From Anastatus disparis (taxonomy: Eukaryota; Arthropoda; Insecta; Hymenoptera; Eupelmidae): a DNA stretch of 64,000 nucleotides. The position numbers and the translations under genes were made by a program. Below are positions 12,730 through 25,373 of the stretch, piece by piece (position 1 is the first letter of the stretch; each line of letters starts with the position of its first letter). The notes under the pieces are model-generated. The model was given only the letters and a program-made list of their open reading frames with translations. It was not told the DNA's origin and did no database searches. The stretch spans positions 13,145,501-13,209,500 of the forward strand of contig JAFFSR010000244.1 in assembly GCA_017163975.1 (NCBI GenBank), given 5' to 3'.

Positions 12730-13930
12730 CAATCATGTGCTATTTAAATATGAAATAGAACATAGGACTCTTGCTACCAAAAAGTGCTTATTAGGCTTTA
12801 GGCTATCGTTTTCCTCATTAAGACACATAGTTTTTACTATATTTCAAAACGTCACGCATATATAAAGTAGGAAAACCAGTTAGTTCAATAAAATTAATTG
12901 TTCGATGCGCCACCATATACCAGATGATATAACAGATGAAAAATTCTGTACACGAATTAAATTTGATCTTTATTTGTTTAAATTTGATAAAAGAATTTTA
13001 ATATAACGCAAATTTTATTAATTTTATAAAAATACTATATTTTTAATCATATTTTTAAAATTGTACAAAAAAAATAATGTGAAATTATTAAGTTTTTATC
13101 TTTTAAATTGAACGTACTTTGTTTTCATGCACTTCACTTTTCTTGTTATCAAACAAACAAACAATAATATATCTATAATTTTTTTATATTATTTTTCTAT
13201 ATTCATAGAAGCTTTCATGTTCCATTTCTTATCTTTTTGCATACGCGATAATTCGTATGCAGTTATTAAAATTTTTATAGGTTATTCCACGACTTTTATT
13301 ATCGTGTTTTTCAGGTTTATTATGCGTTGCACTGGCTTTATTTTAGTTCATATTTGTTCTGCTTAAGATTTCAGTTCTATAGTAGCAATTGAATAAACGG
13401 GAACAAAAATTACGGCACAGATGACACGTTTTTTTAAACTAGAATATGACCGTTTGACATAAATATAATTTACTAATATATTTATTTGTATTGCATAATT
13501 TGATAAAATTATGGTTAATATTTACATTTTGGTTAAAAATATTTCATCTATGATATTTTATGCAGAGGTCATCAAAACAAATTCTTTAGTTAAATATTTT
13601 AGAGAAATTGAGCACTACCTGCGCATGAAAATGCAAAATAATATGAAAATTTGTGACTATCGCAATACCATTATGAGTTTCTGCGCTAAATATAGTACAA
13701 TCTTGAAAAATCCAGATGATAGTATCGAATTCAGAGATAATCAATCAAAAATGTTATAAGCTTCTCTTCCAACCACTTCATTTTTTCATAGAAAATATAT
13801 AATTATTTAATCATTTTATGCATTTAATCAAATAAATATTGCTTGGAATATTATTTTAAGAAATGTAAATGATAGAATAATAAAATAAAATACATTATTT
13901 TTATTATATTAAACACTTTATTGTAAAATC
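12730..13930. other. AT-rich non-coding DNA
   Basis: Holds the uncharacterised frame at 13511-13759 and another short hydrophobic frame at 13127-13366 that looks random. No repeats recognised. Confidence 0.5.
13511..13759 (+). CDS. uncharacterised 82-codon open frame
   Basis: An open frame of 82 codons whose second half (residues 30-82) has a varied, protein-like composition (CDYRNTIMSFCAKYSTILK, NPDDSIEFRDNQSKML), unlike most chance frames here, which are Phe/Leu/Lys-rich. No known domain recognised. An AATAAA occurs about 70 bp after the stop. It may be a small gene, an exon of something unseen, a decayed gene, or chance. Confidence 0.15.
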   Translation: MVNIYILVKNISSMIFYAEVIKTNSLVKYFREIEHYLRMKMQNNMKICDYRNTIMSFCAKYSTILKNPDDSIEFRDNQSKML

Positions 13931-13951
13931 AATATTTTTAAATTCTGTGAA

Positions 13952-14146
13952 AAGAGGTCGTCAGTGGCTCAGTCGGTGGAGCGATGGATTCATAATGTCG
14001 AGGTTCTCAGTTCGATTCCCGTTCTCGGCCGATTGATACAAGCACCACTGTATACGTGTTTTTTTCACGAAAACATTGACTACCTTCGTCGCTAATTAGC
14101 ATCGCAATGATAGCATAAATACAGTGACGTTAATTAAAATAAAAAT
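13952..14146 (+). mobile_element. tRNA-derived SINE, copy 1, with target-site duplication
   Basis: The head resembles a tRNA: box A-like TGGCTCAGTCGG, an anticodon-loop-like TTCATAA (CAT), and box B-like AGTTCGATTCC. A non-tRNA body follows (TTCGTCGCTAATTAGCAT, ATAAATACAGTGACGTTAA), then an A/T-rich tail. The 13-bp direct repeat TAAATTCTGTGAA flanks it at 13939-13951 and 14147-14159, the mark of LINE-assisted insertion. Confidence 0.85.
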
Positions 14147-14159
14147 TAAATTCTGTGAA

Positions 14160-17100
14160 GTAACAATAAGTAAGTTTTAAGAAAAAGCTTAATTTTTTAC
14201 ATACCTTACATCGCAAATGCATTTTAAAGCGAGTGAAACGAAATTGTTAAATACCGAATTGACAAGCTATATCGGTGCAAGAATCAGTTCCATTATAATA
14301 CATAAATTTTCCAACAAAGTTATTAAATTTTTACGTTATATTTTAAAAAGGAAAAATAAAAGGATTAAAATAAAGCTTTTGTGCATGTAAGTGGTCCGAG
14401 CCAATATTTCTTAATGAGATTAACAATAATTTTTATACTTTAACGCAAAATATTTTTATAAAATTAAAAAAAATTAAATTTCACCCCGCATCATCGCTCT
14501 GATCAGCATTAAGCTTTCATAACAAACTGAATTTCATTTATGTGTTTGTCGATAGCAGACGCGTATATGTAATGAATACCCCTAGGGGTAATCGTTAATC
14601 AATTCAGTATATACAGTATTATTTTACTACACAAAATTAATATATTATGTAAGATAGTGATCGTATTAAGACAGAAAAAAAATTTAATATAATTATCATT
14701 TCTTGAACTAAAAAAAGTTTTCCTGATAGGCGAGAAAATTGCAAGTTAATTTAAAAATCGAAATTATAATTGCAGTAAAGTGTTCTTAGTCATTTTATTT
14801 GTTTATTTTTTCATCGAGCCATCAATTAAACTCTTTTTTATCAACTCTTATTGATTGATTTTGACACAAATTTTAAAGCATGACAAAATACAAATGAATC
14901 TTTGTCAGACGTCTTTTAGACTTCGTTACACAATAATCTAAAGCTTTTACGCCTTCTCGTCCGTCCTCTCGTTCTTCTTTTTTTTTATGACTCTCGCCAT
15001 TATGCTAATTTCTCAATTTCTCTCTTAGCGTAGTCACGCGTTGTAAGCCGTTCGAGCTTTCATGATGTCATTCTTCCTCGTCTCACGGCGACGACGTGAC
15101 GCAAGTATCCGGGAAAATGTGCATGCGTTAAATGAAAGAAAAAGAGAGAGAAAGAAAAAAAGACTGAATGCACAAAATTGAAAGGAAACCTTAAAGTCAT
15201 TTCAAAATTTTTTTAAATTCTATGAAACGTTCATCCGTCATATTAGCTTGATATCGAAGATGTGATCATTCGAATGTTGTAATTTGATTAGAGAAAATTT
15301 AGTAATAAGTGATATATAGTAAATATACTTAAAAATAACGAAATAATTAATACATACAAACATTTATATAGTATTTAATAAAAAAACGTAAACCATTAAT
15401 AAAAAATGTTATTTTGTTTCAGGTGAGTTCAGTGCTTCTAAGATACAACGTCATTTTTAAAATTCCAATGTTGTGAGTACAGTAATTTGATAATGTTGAT
15501 TCCAATGAAAAACTTTATTTTTAATTATTCATCGATGGCTTGAACGTATACTTCGATTTTACAAAATCTGTTTTGAAACATCGATTTCATAAATAAAATT
15601 TTCTTGAACATTTCAACAAAAGCAATAAAAAAATAAGAAATTACGTATTTGAATAGATAATACTGCTTATACTAATTTAAGAAATATAGTAAAAATTACT
15701 GCTTTACTTTGATCGCGTAGAAATATAGTAGCATAATAAATGGTATTATTGTAAAAAACAGGAAAAATTACTGTTTCAAAAGTAAGTTTTAAAATATTCA
15801 ATTGAATGTTTCATTTTCAAACATTAATTTTTCTTGTTTTTTTTTATAACAATAATGTCTATTATGCCACTGTGTTTCCAATAATTTTTATTGCTATATT
15901 TTTCTCAAAATTCAAAGTAAATGAATAAATTTTTTTTATTTCCTTTCTAAAATACTAATAGTTTTACTGCATTATTAATTCTAGAATATTTTATGTTAAT
16001 CCAAAAAAATCTTATCTCAAAATACCTCCAGTCAAATATATTTAAACATTAACTTCATCATTTAAATTCAAATCCTAATAATCCTCAATTGAACATATTA
16101 TTGAATTTCTTTTTTTTAAACTTACCTGCAATGGCTAATATACTAAAAATCAAAGAAAAGTCTTAACAAATAAGACTTTTTCCAGAAAGGAGAATAAATT
16201 AACTCATTGTCGGCGCCTTTTATTTTTTTATTTTAATTGCTTTTCTATGTATCACGTTTTGTTGCAAAGTAAATTTATAAGATAAATTTACTAGGACACG
16301 GCTGGAAATTTGTGCGCGCGAAAGGTAATCTCTCTTTCTTTACTGTATTAATCCATGGGGCCTATGAAACGTTTCACCGGAGAAAGTAGCTAACTGACAC
16401 GGAGTTTAACTTTATATATAGCTATATAACAGTCGCGACATTAAAAACTTTCAAGGTGTATGTATACCCCACGAAATTCCTCGTGATTCTTCTTTTGCAC
16501 ATCTTTTTCTACAACTTTTATATAAATTATCTTTAAAATATTTATTTACTTTTTCAATGATTTGCTGTGGTAAATTTTTAGCTTTCATTTTTATTTGCAG
16601 AAGTAATGAATTATTTAGGGCTTAATTAATTTTATTATTTTGTAAATTTTTATTTGAAACAAAAATTTTATAACGTGTTTTTTCATGGAATATTAAGGAT
16701 CTAGTCTAGAGTTTTTATGTGCGAAGTTTAATTTGAATTTTCGAAATAAAAATGCATGGAAATGTAAAAGTTTCTGATTAATAAATTTTAAATCGATTAA
16801 ATTTTCATAAATTTGAAAAAAAACAGATTATTTAAACTCTGTAAATAAAAATTTTTAATAGTCATTAATTTTAGAATCAAATTCTGCTTAAATTTTTTTA
16901 TATAAAAGAACATGAAAGTTATTAATTTAGCGAGTCAAAAGAATTTCTGGAAGAAAAGAAACCTTTCAAACGGCTTCTAAATTAAAATTCTTCAGTCCAA
17001 AAGAAGAGGTAATTACATAAAAACATGTTACTCGAACCACATTTTTACAGCGAACGATATTACAATGTTCGAATATTCTCTCGTTAATCGAGAGTTAATA

Positions 17101-18300
17101 AAAATCATTAATTTAAACGCGACGCGTACCGCAACCTCGCCACTGCGCGAAGCGTAATAATGTCATCGAAGTAGTTTATTTCCGTCTTATTTTATAATGT
17201 TTATAACATTCCTTTTTTTTTATATTTAATCGTAAATCATTTTAGAAAGTTAACACACGCGGAATTTGTTTTTCCTTTTTATTTATTTTAGTTAAAAGTT
17301 TGATAACGAGTGAAATTCAAAATTAGAAAATTCACACTTGAGTAAATATGTTATATTTTTTATTTTAAAAGCGTTAGGATAAATTTCATTTCGAAAATTG
17401 GCTATTTAATAAACACTGTTTCATCTTTTATTTGTATAGATTGGAGATGCATTTCATTTATAATTATTGATATTTTCGTTCGATTGTGAATATGTTTTCT
17501 GATTTTAACAATATTTGCAAGCGAGAAAATATAAAATTGAAAATAAATCAACTTTCATCAGATTTAATATCAATGATTTTAATCAATGAAATAAAATTAA
17601 TAAATGAACTCTAAAAATTCTAAAATATTTTATTTAATATTTTGTTTAAATTTTCAATGTAACACTATTATCAATAATAAATAATTCGAACGTAAATAAA
17701 AATCCTTAAAAGAAATGCACGTAAAGTAATTAGAGGACTAAATCGATAAAACAAATGAAATTTTCCTCCCAAGTATACTTATATTTCTTTCTCACTCAAT
17801 TATCTCCTACACTCTAAAAGTATCTTTGGGTAATCCTCGCCGCGTCTTTATTTTTTCCTTCGCCCTGACAATTCAATCTCGATTTCAACGAAGCGTAAAC
17901 TAATGATCCTCTCTGTAGGAGTTGATATCCTGTAGGGATTCCAAAAAAGAAGAAGACAAAAATAAAAAAAGACTTAAAAAAAAAGAGGTTACAGGCGCCA
18001 CATCAATAAAATTTTCTTCTCACATATGTGTGTGCCCCCTCTCTGCGTATATAAAAACTAAAAATACACAATTCTATTCTAAGGTATTATATACGCGCGA
18101 GCAAGTCGGAAGGTCAAGGCACGTGCGCTGCTTGTTGGGAAAATATGTCTTTTCTTCAATGCGTATATAAATAAGAGGGAACGAATGATTTTGAAAAAAG
18201 AAACGAAGGGAAACGCTTCCGTATATAACGAATATATGTATATTTTTGTTAAATAGATGAACCCGTCGTTGAATGAAGGACAGTTGTAGAGAAATTGTGA
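14160..18300. other. non-coding DNA with islands
   Basis: GC-richer islands at 14930-15150 (CTCTCGTTC, GGCGACGACGTGACGCAAG), 16290-16480 (GTGCGCGCGAAAGG, CAGTCGCGACATT), 17030-17170 (CGCGACGCGTACCGCAACC) and 17790-18200. The inverted-repeat element at 15727 lies here. No gene recognised. Confidence 0.6.
15727..15872. mobile_element. foldback MITE
   Basis: Left arm AGTAGCATAATAAATGGTAT continues through TATTGTAAAAAACAGGAAAAATTA. The right arm (from TAATTTTTCTTG to ATTATGCCACTG) is its imperfect reverse complement. Ends resemble the start of the element at 11530 (TAGTAGCATA). Confidence 0.65.
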
Positions 18301-18312
18301 TCTGATGTGTGT

Positions 18313-18699
18313 TTAAGAGTCGGTCGTATCACTCTGTCCTTGTCTAATCTAAATTTTCTTTACAACTAATAAATTAAATGTTTATATACAAATGTAAGAG
18401 ATGAGCGATTTAGAGCAAAAAACGAGCAAACAATTCTTTTTTATGAAAATGTATGAAATTTTCGTTATTTTTCAAATAAAGTATGGAACGAAAAGCACAG
18501 TCAAACTCAACTTGATTTTTTCGTTTCATACTTTACTTGAAAAATAACGAAAATTTCATATATTTTCATAAAAAAGAATCGTTTGCTCGTTTTTTGCTCT
18601 AAATCGCTCATCTCTTACATTTGTATATAAACATTTAATTTATTAGTTGTAAAGAAAATTTAGATTAGACAAGGACAGAGCGATACGGTCGACTCTTAA
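18313..18699. mobile_element. TTAA-flanked near-perfect 390-bp hairpin element
   Basis: TTAA at 18313-18316 and 18696-18699 enclose arms of about 185 bp that are almost exact reverse complements (left GAGTCGGTCGTATCACTCTG, right the complement of GAGTCGACCGTATCGCTCTG). The arms meet around a ~25-base loop near 18506. Mismatches are few, so the insertion is recent or the hairpin is corrected by gene conversion. It lies about 700 bp upstream of the U4 gene. Confidence 0.92.
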
Positions 18700-19261
18700 A
18701 TAATCAATTTGTTTTCTATAAACTTAAAATATATAAAAATCTAAAGATTTGATAGATCATAGTTTTTATAATACTCTTTTTTAGTGATTTATATAAGAAA
18801 TATTTATTGACTATCTTTACTTCGTTTTTATTACTGTTAGAATCATAAAATATAAAGTATATTGAAAAGCTATAACTTTTATATTACAAAATAATTTAGA
18901 AAAAATAATTTATAACAATTTTATGCAAATAATAAATAAAATAACGAGTTTGCATCATTAATAATTGATTTGTTTTAAATTATAACTATCATTATTTTTT
19001 ATTAAATAATTTTTTTAATTATTTACAATAAATTAACTCATAAAAATAGTATATTATACTATGTATTTACACAATAAATTTAATTAAAAATTTCTATATC
19101 TAATTATTTTTTTAAAATTTTTTATTTAAATTCTTATAATATTTATCAAAATATTTTTATTTTATAATAGAAAATAATTTTAACAATATTTAAATAATTC
19201 TACGTTATTTTTCTATTAAATTTAACAAAAAAAATTTTTTTTCTCAATTTTACATTTAAAT

Positions 19262-19381
19262 ACGATTTGAATTACGCGCCGCATAACAGTTACGATATCA
19301 ATCGCCAGGTGGCTACGTCCAAACTTAAATAGGAAAAGTGTAGTTCAGAGGATAAATACAAGCTGAGAAGGCTGCTTCTTT
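19262..19381 (+). promoter_or_regulatory. presumed U4 snRNA promoter region
   Basis: The 120 bp before the U4 start are GC-richer than the surroundings (GCGCCGC, CAGGTGGCTACGTCC), in contrast to the AT-rich tract before about 19260. A proximal sequence element should lie about 40-65 bp upstream of the start (family knowledge), i.e. around 19320-19345. I could not match it confidently to a known consensus. Confidence 0.4.
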
Positions 19382-19524
19382 AGCTTTGCGCAGTGGCGAT
19401 ATCGTAACCAATGAGGTTCTACCGAGGTGCGATTATTGCTAGTTGAAAACTTTTACCAATACCCCGCCGAGACGATGTGAAACACCATCGGCTAAGGCAA
19501 TTTTTGACAGCCCTTACGAGGGCG
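19382..19524 (+). ncRNA. U4 spliceosomal snRNA
   Basis: This is a full-length match to U4, about 143 nt against 144-145 in human. The 5' end AGCTTTGCGCAGTGGC (stem II with U6) is intact. The 5' stem-loop retains the kink-turn elements AATGAGG and ACCGAGG used by the 15.5K/Snu13 protein. The stem I segment with TTGCTAGTTGA follows, then CCAATACCCCGCCG. The central stem-loop has changed sequence but still pairs (GATGTG with CACCATC around AAA). The Sm site AATTTTTGA is intact and the 3' stem GCCCT/AGGGC is paired. Compensated change and complete length argue for a working gene rather than a retro-pseudogene. A Pol II snRNA promoter would be expected within about 60 bp upstream; I do not assign the proximal element. 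Confidence 0.95.
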
Positions 19525-19529
19525 ATATT

Positions 19530-22500
19530 AAATACAAAAATAAATTTACTTCTCTTGAAGCATTAATGTTTGGAATATTACAAAATATTCATTTCATTAA
19601 TAATTTACTCGACTTTCTATACACAAATTAACATATAAGTTTATAAATTTATATAAACAAAAAATATGTAAACAATATTTATAAACCCAAAAATTGAATT
19701 TTTTTACAATTTTTGTCTTTAATTATCGATTTAAAATTCATTCTTTTTATTTACACTTAGGAAAAATATATTTATAAAAACTTATTTTTACGTAAAATAG
19801 TATACGTTAATACGGTGGCAAAGTAGTAAGAAATTATACGTTGAACTGAGCAGCGGCAGTACTGGGACATACATATTTAAATGTGTCCCATTTCCGAGAA
19901 GGACAATGTATTCAATTAAATATTCTTGTCAAACGTAAATTTTATTTTTCATCATAATGAATATGAGATTTAAGTTAACACAATTTGGAAGTTGTTACGT
20001 AACTAATATCATAAATAATGCTAATTAATTAATATAATTATATTTATCAATAATTGTAGTTGAATGTTCATGACTCATTAATAATTCAATTCTCTTTTTG
20101 TCTCACGATTGTTTATTTCAATTTAATAATTATTAAAATTATTTAATTTATATAATAAATAATAATATGCCATAATTATATGTGAATAATTCGCATTACT
20201 GGCGATTCTAAAACATAATGTATAGGTAAAATTTATCTAAAAAGTTAAATGAATATTTTGAAAATAATAAATAAACACTTGAAAATTATTAATGATCGAA
20301 TTACATTGATTTATAAGACGAATTTCTGTGATACTTTTCATATGCTCTTTAACGAACAAAAGGGTAAATATGAAATTCTGCTAAGATTTTGATATTTAAG
20401 TAGTAAGTGCTTAGTGCTTGTTTAATTAGCTTTCCTCAAATAATAACTCTGTACCTTGCTTTGTATACCTTTCAGAAAAGTCAATGTTGTCATTTGAGAA
20501 TTTAATAATGCAGATTTATAAAGTTTTATTTTTATTGGTGACGCTATCATACTAATTATATTATTTTAATGTTTTGATGTTATTAAGTAGAAAATGCTTT
20601 GAATAAATCTTTAAATTTCTACAAAATTAAAAAGTGTTATATTAAAAAGGTTCATGAGAAATAATTATTCGATTTTAGTAAAAGTGTTTATATTATTAAA
20701 ATGAGGTGTAAAAATAATGAAGTTAAAATTTTACGAGACAAGATGGCACTGACGAAAAAAGCTATAAATATTTTCAATTGCAAGATAGTTGATGTGGAAT
20801 TCTATAAAATTTCCCGTAAGACATTACGTAAAATTTTACAAATTTAAAAGTTTATAATTTTTTATAAAGTTTCCTCAACTTACAAAATTTTAACTGAATT
20901 ATTTTACATCTACATCTCATAATGAAGCAACTTTCACTAAAATTAAACCACTAAATTTTTAACTTTTTAAACGTATTTAACTAATTATTAAAGTGAAAGA
21001 TAATTTTAAATCAATATTGCAGAATTTAAAAAATCTTTTTATATTTATTAATAATAGCACATGAATATTCATACTCTTATAGGTCAAAATTATTCAATAA
21101 AAAATGACTAGAAATTTATTTCCGTTTTTTAAATAGTTTATAAATTATTTTTAAAACCAGCATGACTTTTAATTTACAACGCAATATATTACAAAAAGTT
21201 TTCACCGTTTAGTATGATAAAAAGTTTAGCTAAAATATTAAAAAATAAAAAGTTATTATAAACGCAAGAAATTTTTCGATTCCTCAATAAAATTCTATTC
21301 AACGCAAATTGAAAACGTTTCATTCAATCCTTCTCATTATATGCGTCTTTTACGATCGAAACAACTGCAGCATATTTCAAAAGTAAAGTTTTATAATAAA
21401 TTTTAGCGTCCAGTGTAAAAATACCGATGATTGTCAGGCAAAAAGAAAAACTAAACATTGCAACTAAATAGAAATATACGCAAAATCATAGATAAGTATA
21501 ACAAACTTGTCATTCTCTATATAAACACAAAGTCGAAAAAGCACGCTAAGTTAAAAGCCGATAAGCGAAACATTACAGCTACCTAACGATAAAAGCGTAA
21601 ACGACGACACTTCTACGAACTCTCTCTTTCTCTCTCTCTTCTCTATATTCTTCAACAAAATTACGAAGCAATCGTTCATCAAGCTTTTCTGGCTTTATAC
21701 ATATACTCACACACATATACACGTATCATTTTATTATATACTTCATAGTTGTCGGCATGAGCTGCATTCCATTAACTCTCGTATACTCGCCGACATCGTT
21801 GTGCTGTCGTCGTCTTCGTCTTCGTGCAAAGTGATTATGTGTCTTGTGTTTTAGTACAAGTATTACATATATAATATGCCGTACGGTGTAGTTTGGTAGT
21901 TTAAGTCAACTTTTGCAACACTTAAATGATTGCGTATCACTTAAAAAAAAAGTTACACATTGCTATGTAGGCTCAATTAACGCGTAGGGTGAGTTGCTAT
22001 ATATGTCTTATTTTTTTATTTTTATTTTTTTTCTAAATCTTTCTCTGTATGTTACTTTTTGAAAGTATTCTTTTGAATTTTATGTAAACATCATTTTTAT
22101 TGTAGCAATTAAATAGACTAACTTATTTTTCACGTTTACTACGTTTTTATGAATGCAATATTTTAATGCGTAAAAATTTATAGATTACATAACGGTATAG
22201 TAATGCACGCGATATATATTAAAAGCTACTTTATTAATGTTTAAAAAAAAGCATTTTGAATAGTTTCCTCTCATCAAACTACCTTTTAGTGGATGGTTTT
22301 ACATTCCGATGCACAGCAAGCTTTTCTTACGATTCTTCTCTTTCTGTTTCAACGTTACGCGTTTATGTTACAAGCGTTAGTGGATTGTGTATCTGCTACA
22401 TAAGCTTATGGCGTATAAAGCCGGGGACTAAAAATGAAGCGAAGAACTGCAAAACATGCAGAGGAATAGTATGGTACGCAAAGCTTTTTTAAATCTTTGA

Positions 22501-24600
22501 GATTTTAGACATAAAACTCGAATCTTCTTATGGAGAAAAGTGATAATTGGGAGAAATGAAGGATATTAAAGGTTTAAATCACGGCATTATTGTTTTATTT
22601 TATTATGCTATTTTGAAAATATAAATTTACAAAATAATATTCATATAAACGATTTTTTGTGCTCAAGGTTTAATTTTTAATTGTATAAAAAATTAGTATT
22701 TATTAACGTTTGTATTTTATAAAACATATCATTTAAATAATGTTTATTAAACATAATCTTAATTCAAGGCATTCAAAGCGCATCAAACGTGTCTAGAAGT
22801 CTAGCAACAGAGATTTATAGAAAACTATCAATCAATCAAAATGTTGTTTAAATATATAATATATAATAAATGCTAATTTAACTAATTTAAATGTTTAATT
22901 ATCATCTTAGAACATTTTTTTTCATAATACTGTAAAATCTTTGATACTTATTAAACAATAGTCTGATTGAAGAAATAGTCTGAGCTTAAAAATTCTTAAA
23001 TTGGCTAAATTGCAATGACTTTAAAATAAGCTTTAAAACTCAAATCCTAATCATTTAATTTACAAGAATTTCTTGATGTTAGTTAGGCATAACTCCCTCG
23101 TAATATACCACCCATTGCAGAGAAAGATAGAGGGAATAGAGTAGGAAATTCTAGAGCTATAAAAGAGCCGGGTTGACCTGCTTTTGTGTGTCGGGCTGGT
23201 ATGGTAACCTTAATCGGTCTGGACTATGTTGGAACCGTTCTGTGAAAACCAACAATTCATCCCACTCGATCATAACGACGCCTCTTCTCTCTCTCTCTTT
23301 GTGTTGTTGAGTGAGATTCTTAAACTATGTTGTTAAAGCGCATGCTTATTACTTTATGTATGAGTGTGTATGTATGTGCGCGCGCGCATGTGTGTTATAA
23401 TAGGATAACGATGAAGGTTTTGTTTGAATTTTCCTATAAGTGTTTTCTGTTGACTTTTCTTTTCAAACTATTCTCATACTAAAATTGGATGATGAAAATT
23501 TTTTAATACTTTTAAATGTTTTTTTATTCAAACAAAATTAAAATTTTTTACATTATATTATTTGTTTTTTTATGTTGAATGTCTTAAAGCAATTTGCAAA
23601 TTAATAAAGAAATTAATTATTTACTAAAAAAAATCAAATTTTATTATTTTCGAAGAATGACGAGCACTCATTTAAGAGTACTTTTTGCTTTTCGATCAAC
23701 TCGTATAGATGATTACAGCACCGCGAAAAACCATTTTTGTATATCCTTTAATATACTTGAGTAAGTATAATTAGAGTTTTATGTATAATAAGCGTGAAAA
23801 ATTATTTTGTATTAAGTTTTATGAATTAATTAATCAAGATAAAGAAATAAGTTACAGAGGAAATTCAAAAGCAACGGCGATTGTAGGAACTAATTTTTAT
23901 TTTTCTCTACAAACTGCAGCTTTATTTATTAAATTTTAATATTCAATTTTAAAGTTGTCAGTTACTACAGAAAATACAAATTAAAGAATAAATTTCAACG
24001 TTTCATTAATATAATTCAAATTTTCAATTTATCCCGTAACTTAATATTTTATTTAAGTACTATTCACAACTGTTGAGTGCTAGCCTCGGTGCTAGCATGT
24101 GTATATTTCGAAAAATTATCTGAGAAAACGAAACAAACAGAATCATAATGATGCTAGTTCGAATTTTGGAGGTATTTCGGTTTGCTGAATAATTGTATGA
24201 ATTTGTACAACTTTTTAATCATCTTTAATGCATACATTTAAAGTAATCTTGATAATAATAAAATAATAATGAATTCTTGTTGATGCTTTGAGTTGAATAA
24301 CTCAACTTTTGAAAATAGAGGCGTTCATTGTTACGTAGACAAAAATGCAAATTTTACCTTTCTTATCATACCAAAACTTTAACCTCACTAACATAAAGCA
24401 TATTAAAATATTAAAGATTATAATTTGTATCATAATCATAATTCTTTAAAATTACTTATTCAATACAATTCTTTGTATTATTTTTTAAAACGCGTAATGG
24501 AAAGGATTATGTTAAGAACCTTTTTTTACGCAAGCCTACCCTGGTAGAAAATAAATAATTTTTTGACACTCTGTGCGCGAAATTCAATTTCGCGTGCCTT
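19530..24600. other. non-coding DNA with islands
   Basis: A small hairpin GGGACATACATATTTAAATGTGTCCC is at about 19865-19890. Islands lie at 21590-21850 and 23090-23400, the latter with GCCGGGTTGACCTGC and a GCGCGCGCATGTG run. Otherwise AT-rich and featureless. Confidence 0.6.
21590..21850. promoter_or_regulatory. CT-rich island
   Basis: CTCTCTCTTTCTCTCTCTCTT near 21620, ATACACGTATC, GTATACTCGCCGACATCGTTG and GTCGTCGTCTTCGTCTTCGTG near 21805-21825. Repeats the vocabulary of the other islands (CT runs, ACGTAT, TCGTCGTC). No open frame of note. Confidence 0.3.
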
Positions 24601-24640
24601 TGTAGCGTACGCAAAATACTGTATTCGGACACACTATAAG

Positions 24641-24740
24641 TTGAGCGTGCGCAAAATAGATTCAGCGTGCGCAAAATAAACTCAGCGTGCGCAAAATAGA
24701 TTCGGCGTGCGCAAAATGAATTCAACGGGCGTAACATAAA
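24641..24740. repeat. 20-bp minisatellite, five units
   Basis: Units start exactly every 20 bp at 24641, 24661, 24681, 24701 and 24721. Consensus TCAGCGTGCGCAAAATAGAT. A diverged unit (GTAGCGTACGCAAAATACTG) precedes it at 24602. It is far richer in CpG than its surroundings. Units differ by one to four bases. Confidence 0.9.
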
Positions 24741-24833
24741 CAGTATGTCAACTGATATGGGGTAAAATTAAAATAACATAATTTTTTTTCTACAGGTCAA
24801 TGGATTGATAGGCGAAGTTGAAAATAATTTTCA

Positions 24834-25293
24834 CCTTTATTTTATAGTTTTGAAAATAATCTGTCAAAATTTAATCAGATCAAATATATTTTCACAGAAT
24901 ATAAATTTAGTTGTTTTATAAATTGTGTTTTTTTATTTTATGAATTATTATTTATATTTCGGAGTCGGGGGGCTCCGCCCCCCGAATCACAGTACCCCCC
25001 CTCTTCCGTCTCACACCGAATCCCTGTAAATTAATATTATAAATAATTGACTCTCTCGATATCAACCTTTATTTTATAGTTTTGACAATAATCTTTCAAA
25101 ATTTAATCAGATCAAATATATTTTCACAGAATATAAATTTAGTTGTTTTATAAATTGTGTTTTTTTATTTTATGAATTATTATTTATATTTCGGAGTTGG
25201 GGCTCCGCCCCCGAATCTCAAGACCCCCCTCTTCCGTCTCACACCGAATCCCTGTAAATTAATATTATAAATAATTGACTCTCTCGATATCAA
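24834..25293. repeat. two-copy tandem duplication of ~230 bp with GC-rich hairpins
   Basis: Copies 24834-25064 and 25065-25293 are nearly identical from ACCTTTATTTTATAGTTTTG to CTCTCGATATCAA. Each holds a G-run/C-run hairpin (GGGGGCTCCGCCCCC core) followed by a C-run and CTCTTCCGTCTCACACCGAA. The copies differ mainly in the lengths of the G and C runs. Confidence 0.9.
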
Positions 25294-25373
25294 AGCATTA
25301 TATACAATACTAATGTAAATTCTTATGTTCAAAATAATCGATGTACGCATCGAATTTCGCGCAACTTGAGTCA

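Noticed and set aside
13955..14035. A tRNA gene (CAT anticodon-like loop with A and B boxes)
   Set aside because: The acceptor stem does not close properly, and the sequence continues into a SINE body with A/T tail and target-site duplication; a second dispersed copy exists.
24507..24737. Minus-strand 76-codon frame with repeating peptide
   Set aside because: Its repeats simply translate the 20-bp minisatellite; the frame shift per unit (20 is not a multiple of 3) argues against selection.
24960..24990. GC-rich hairpin as evidence of bacterial or viral insertion
   Set aside because: Surrounding sequence has host composition, is tandemly duplicated, and carries no coding content.
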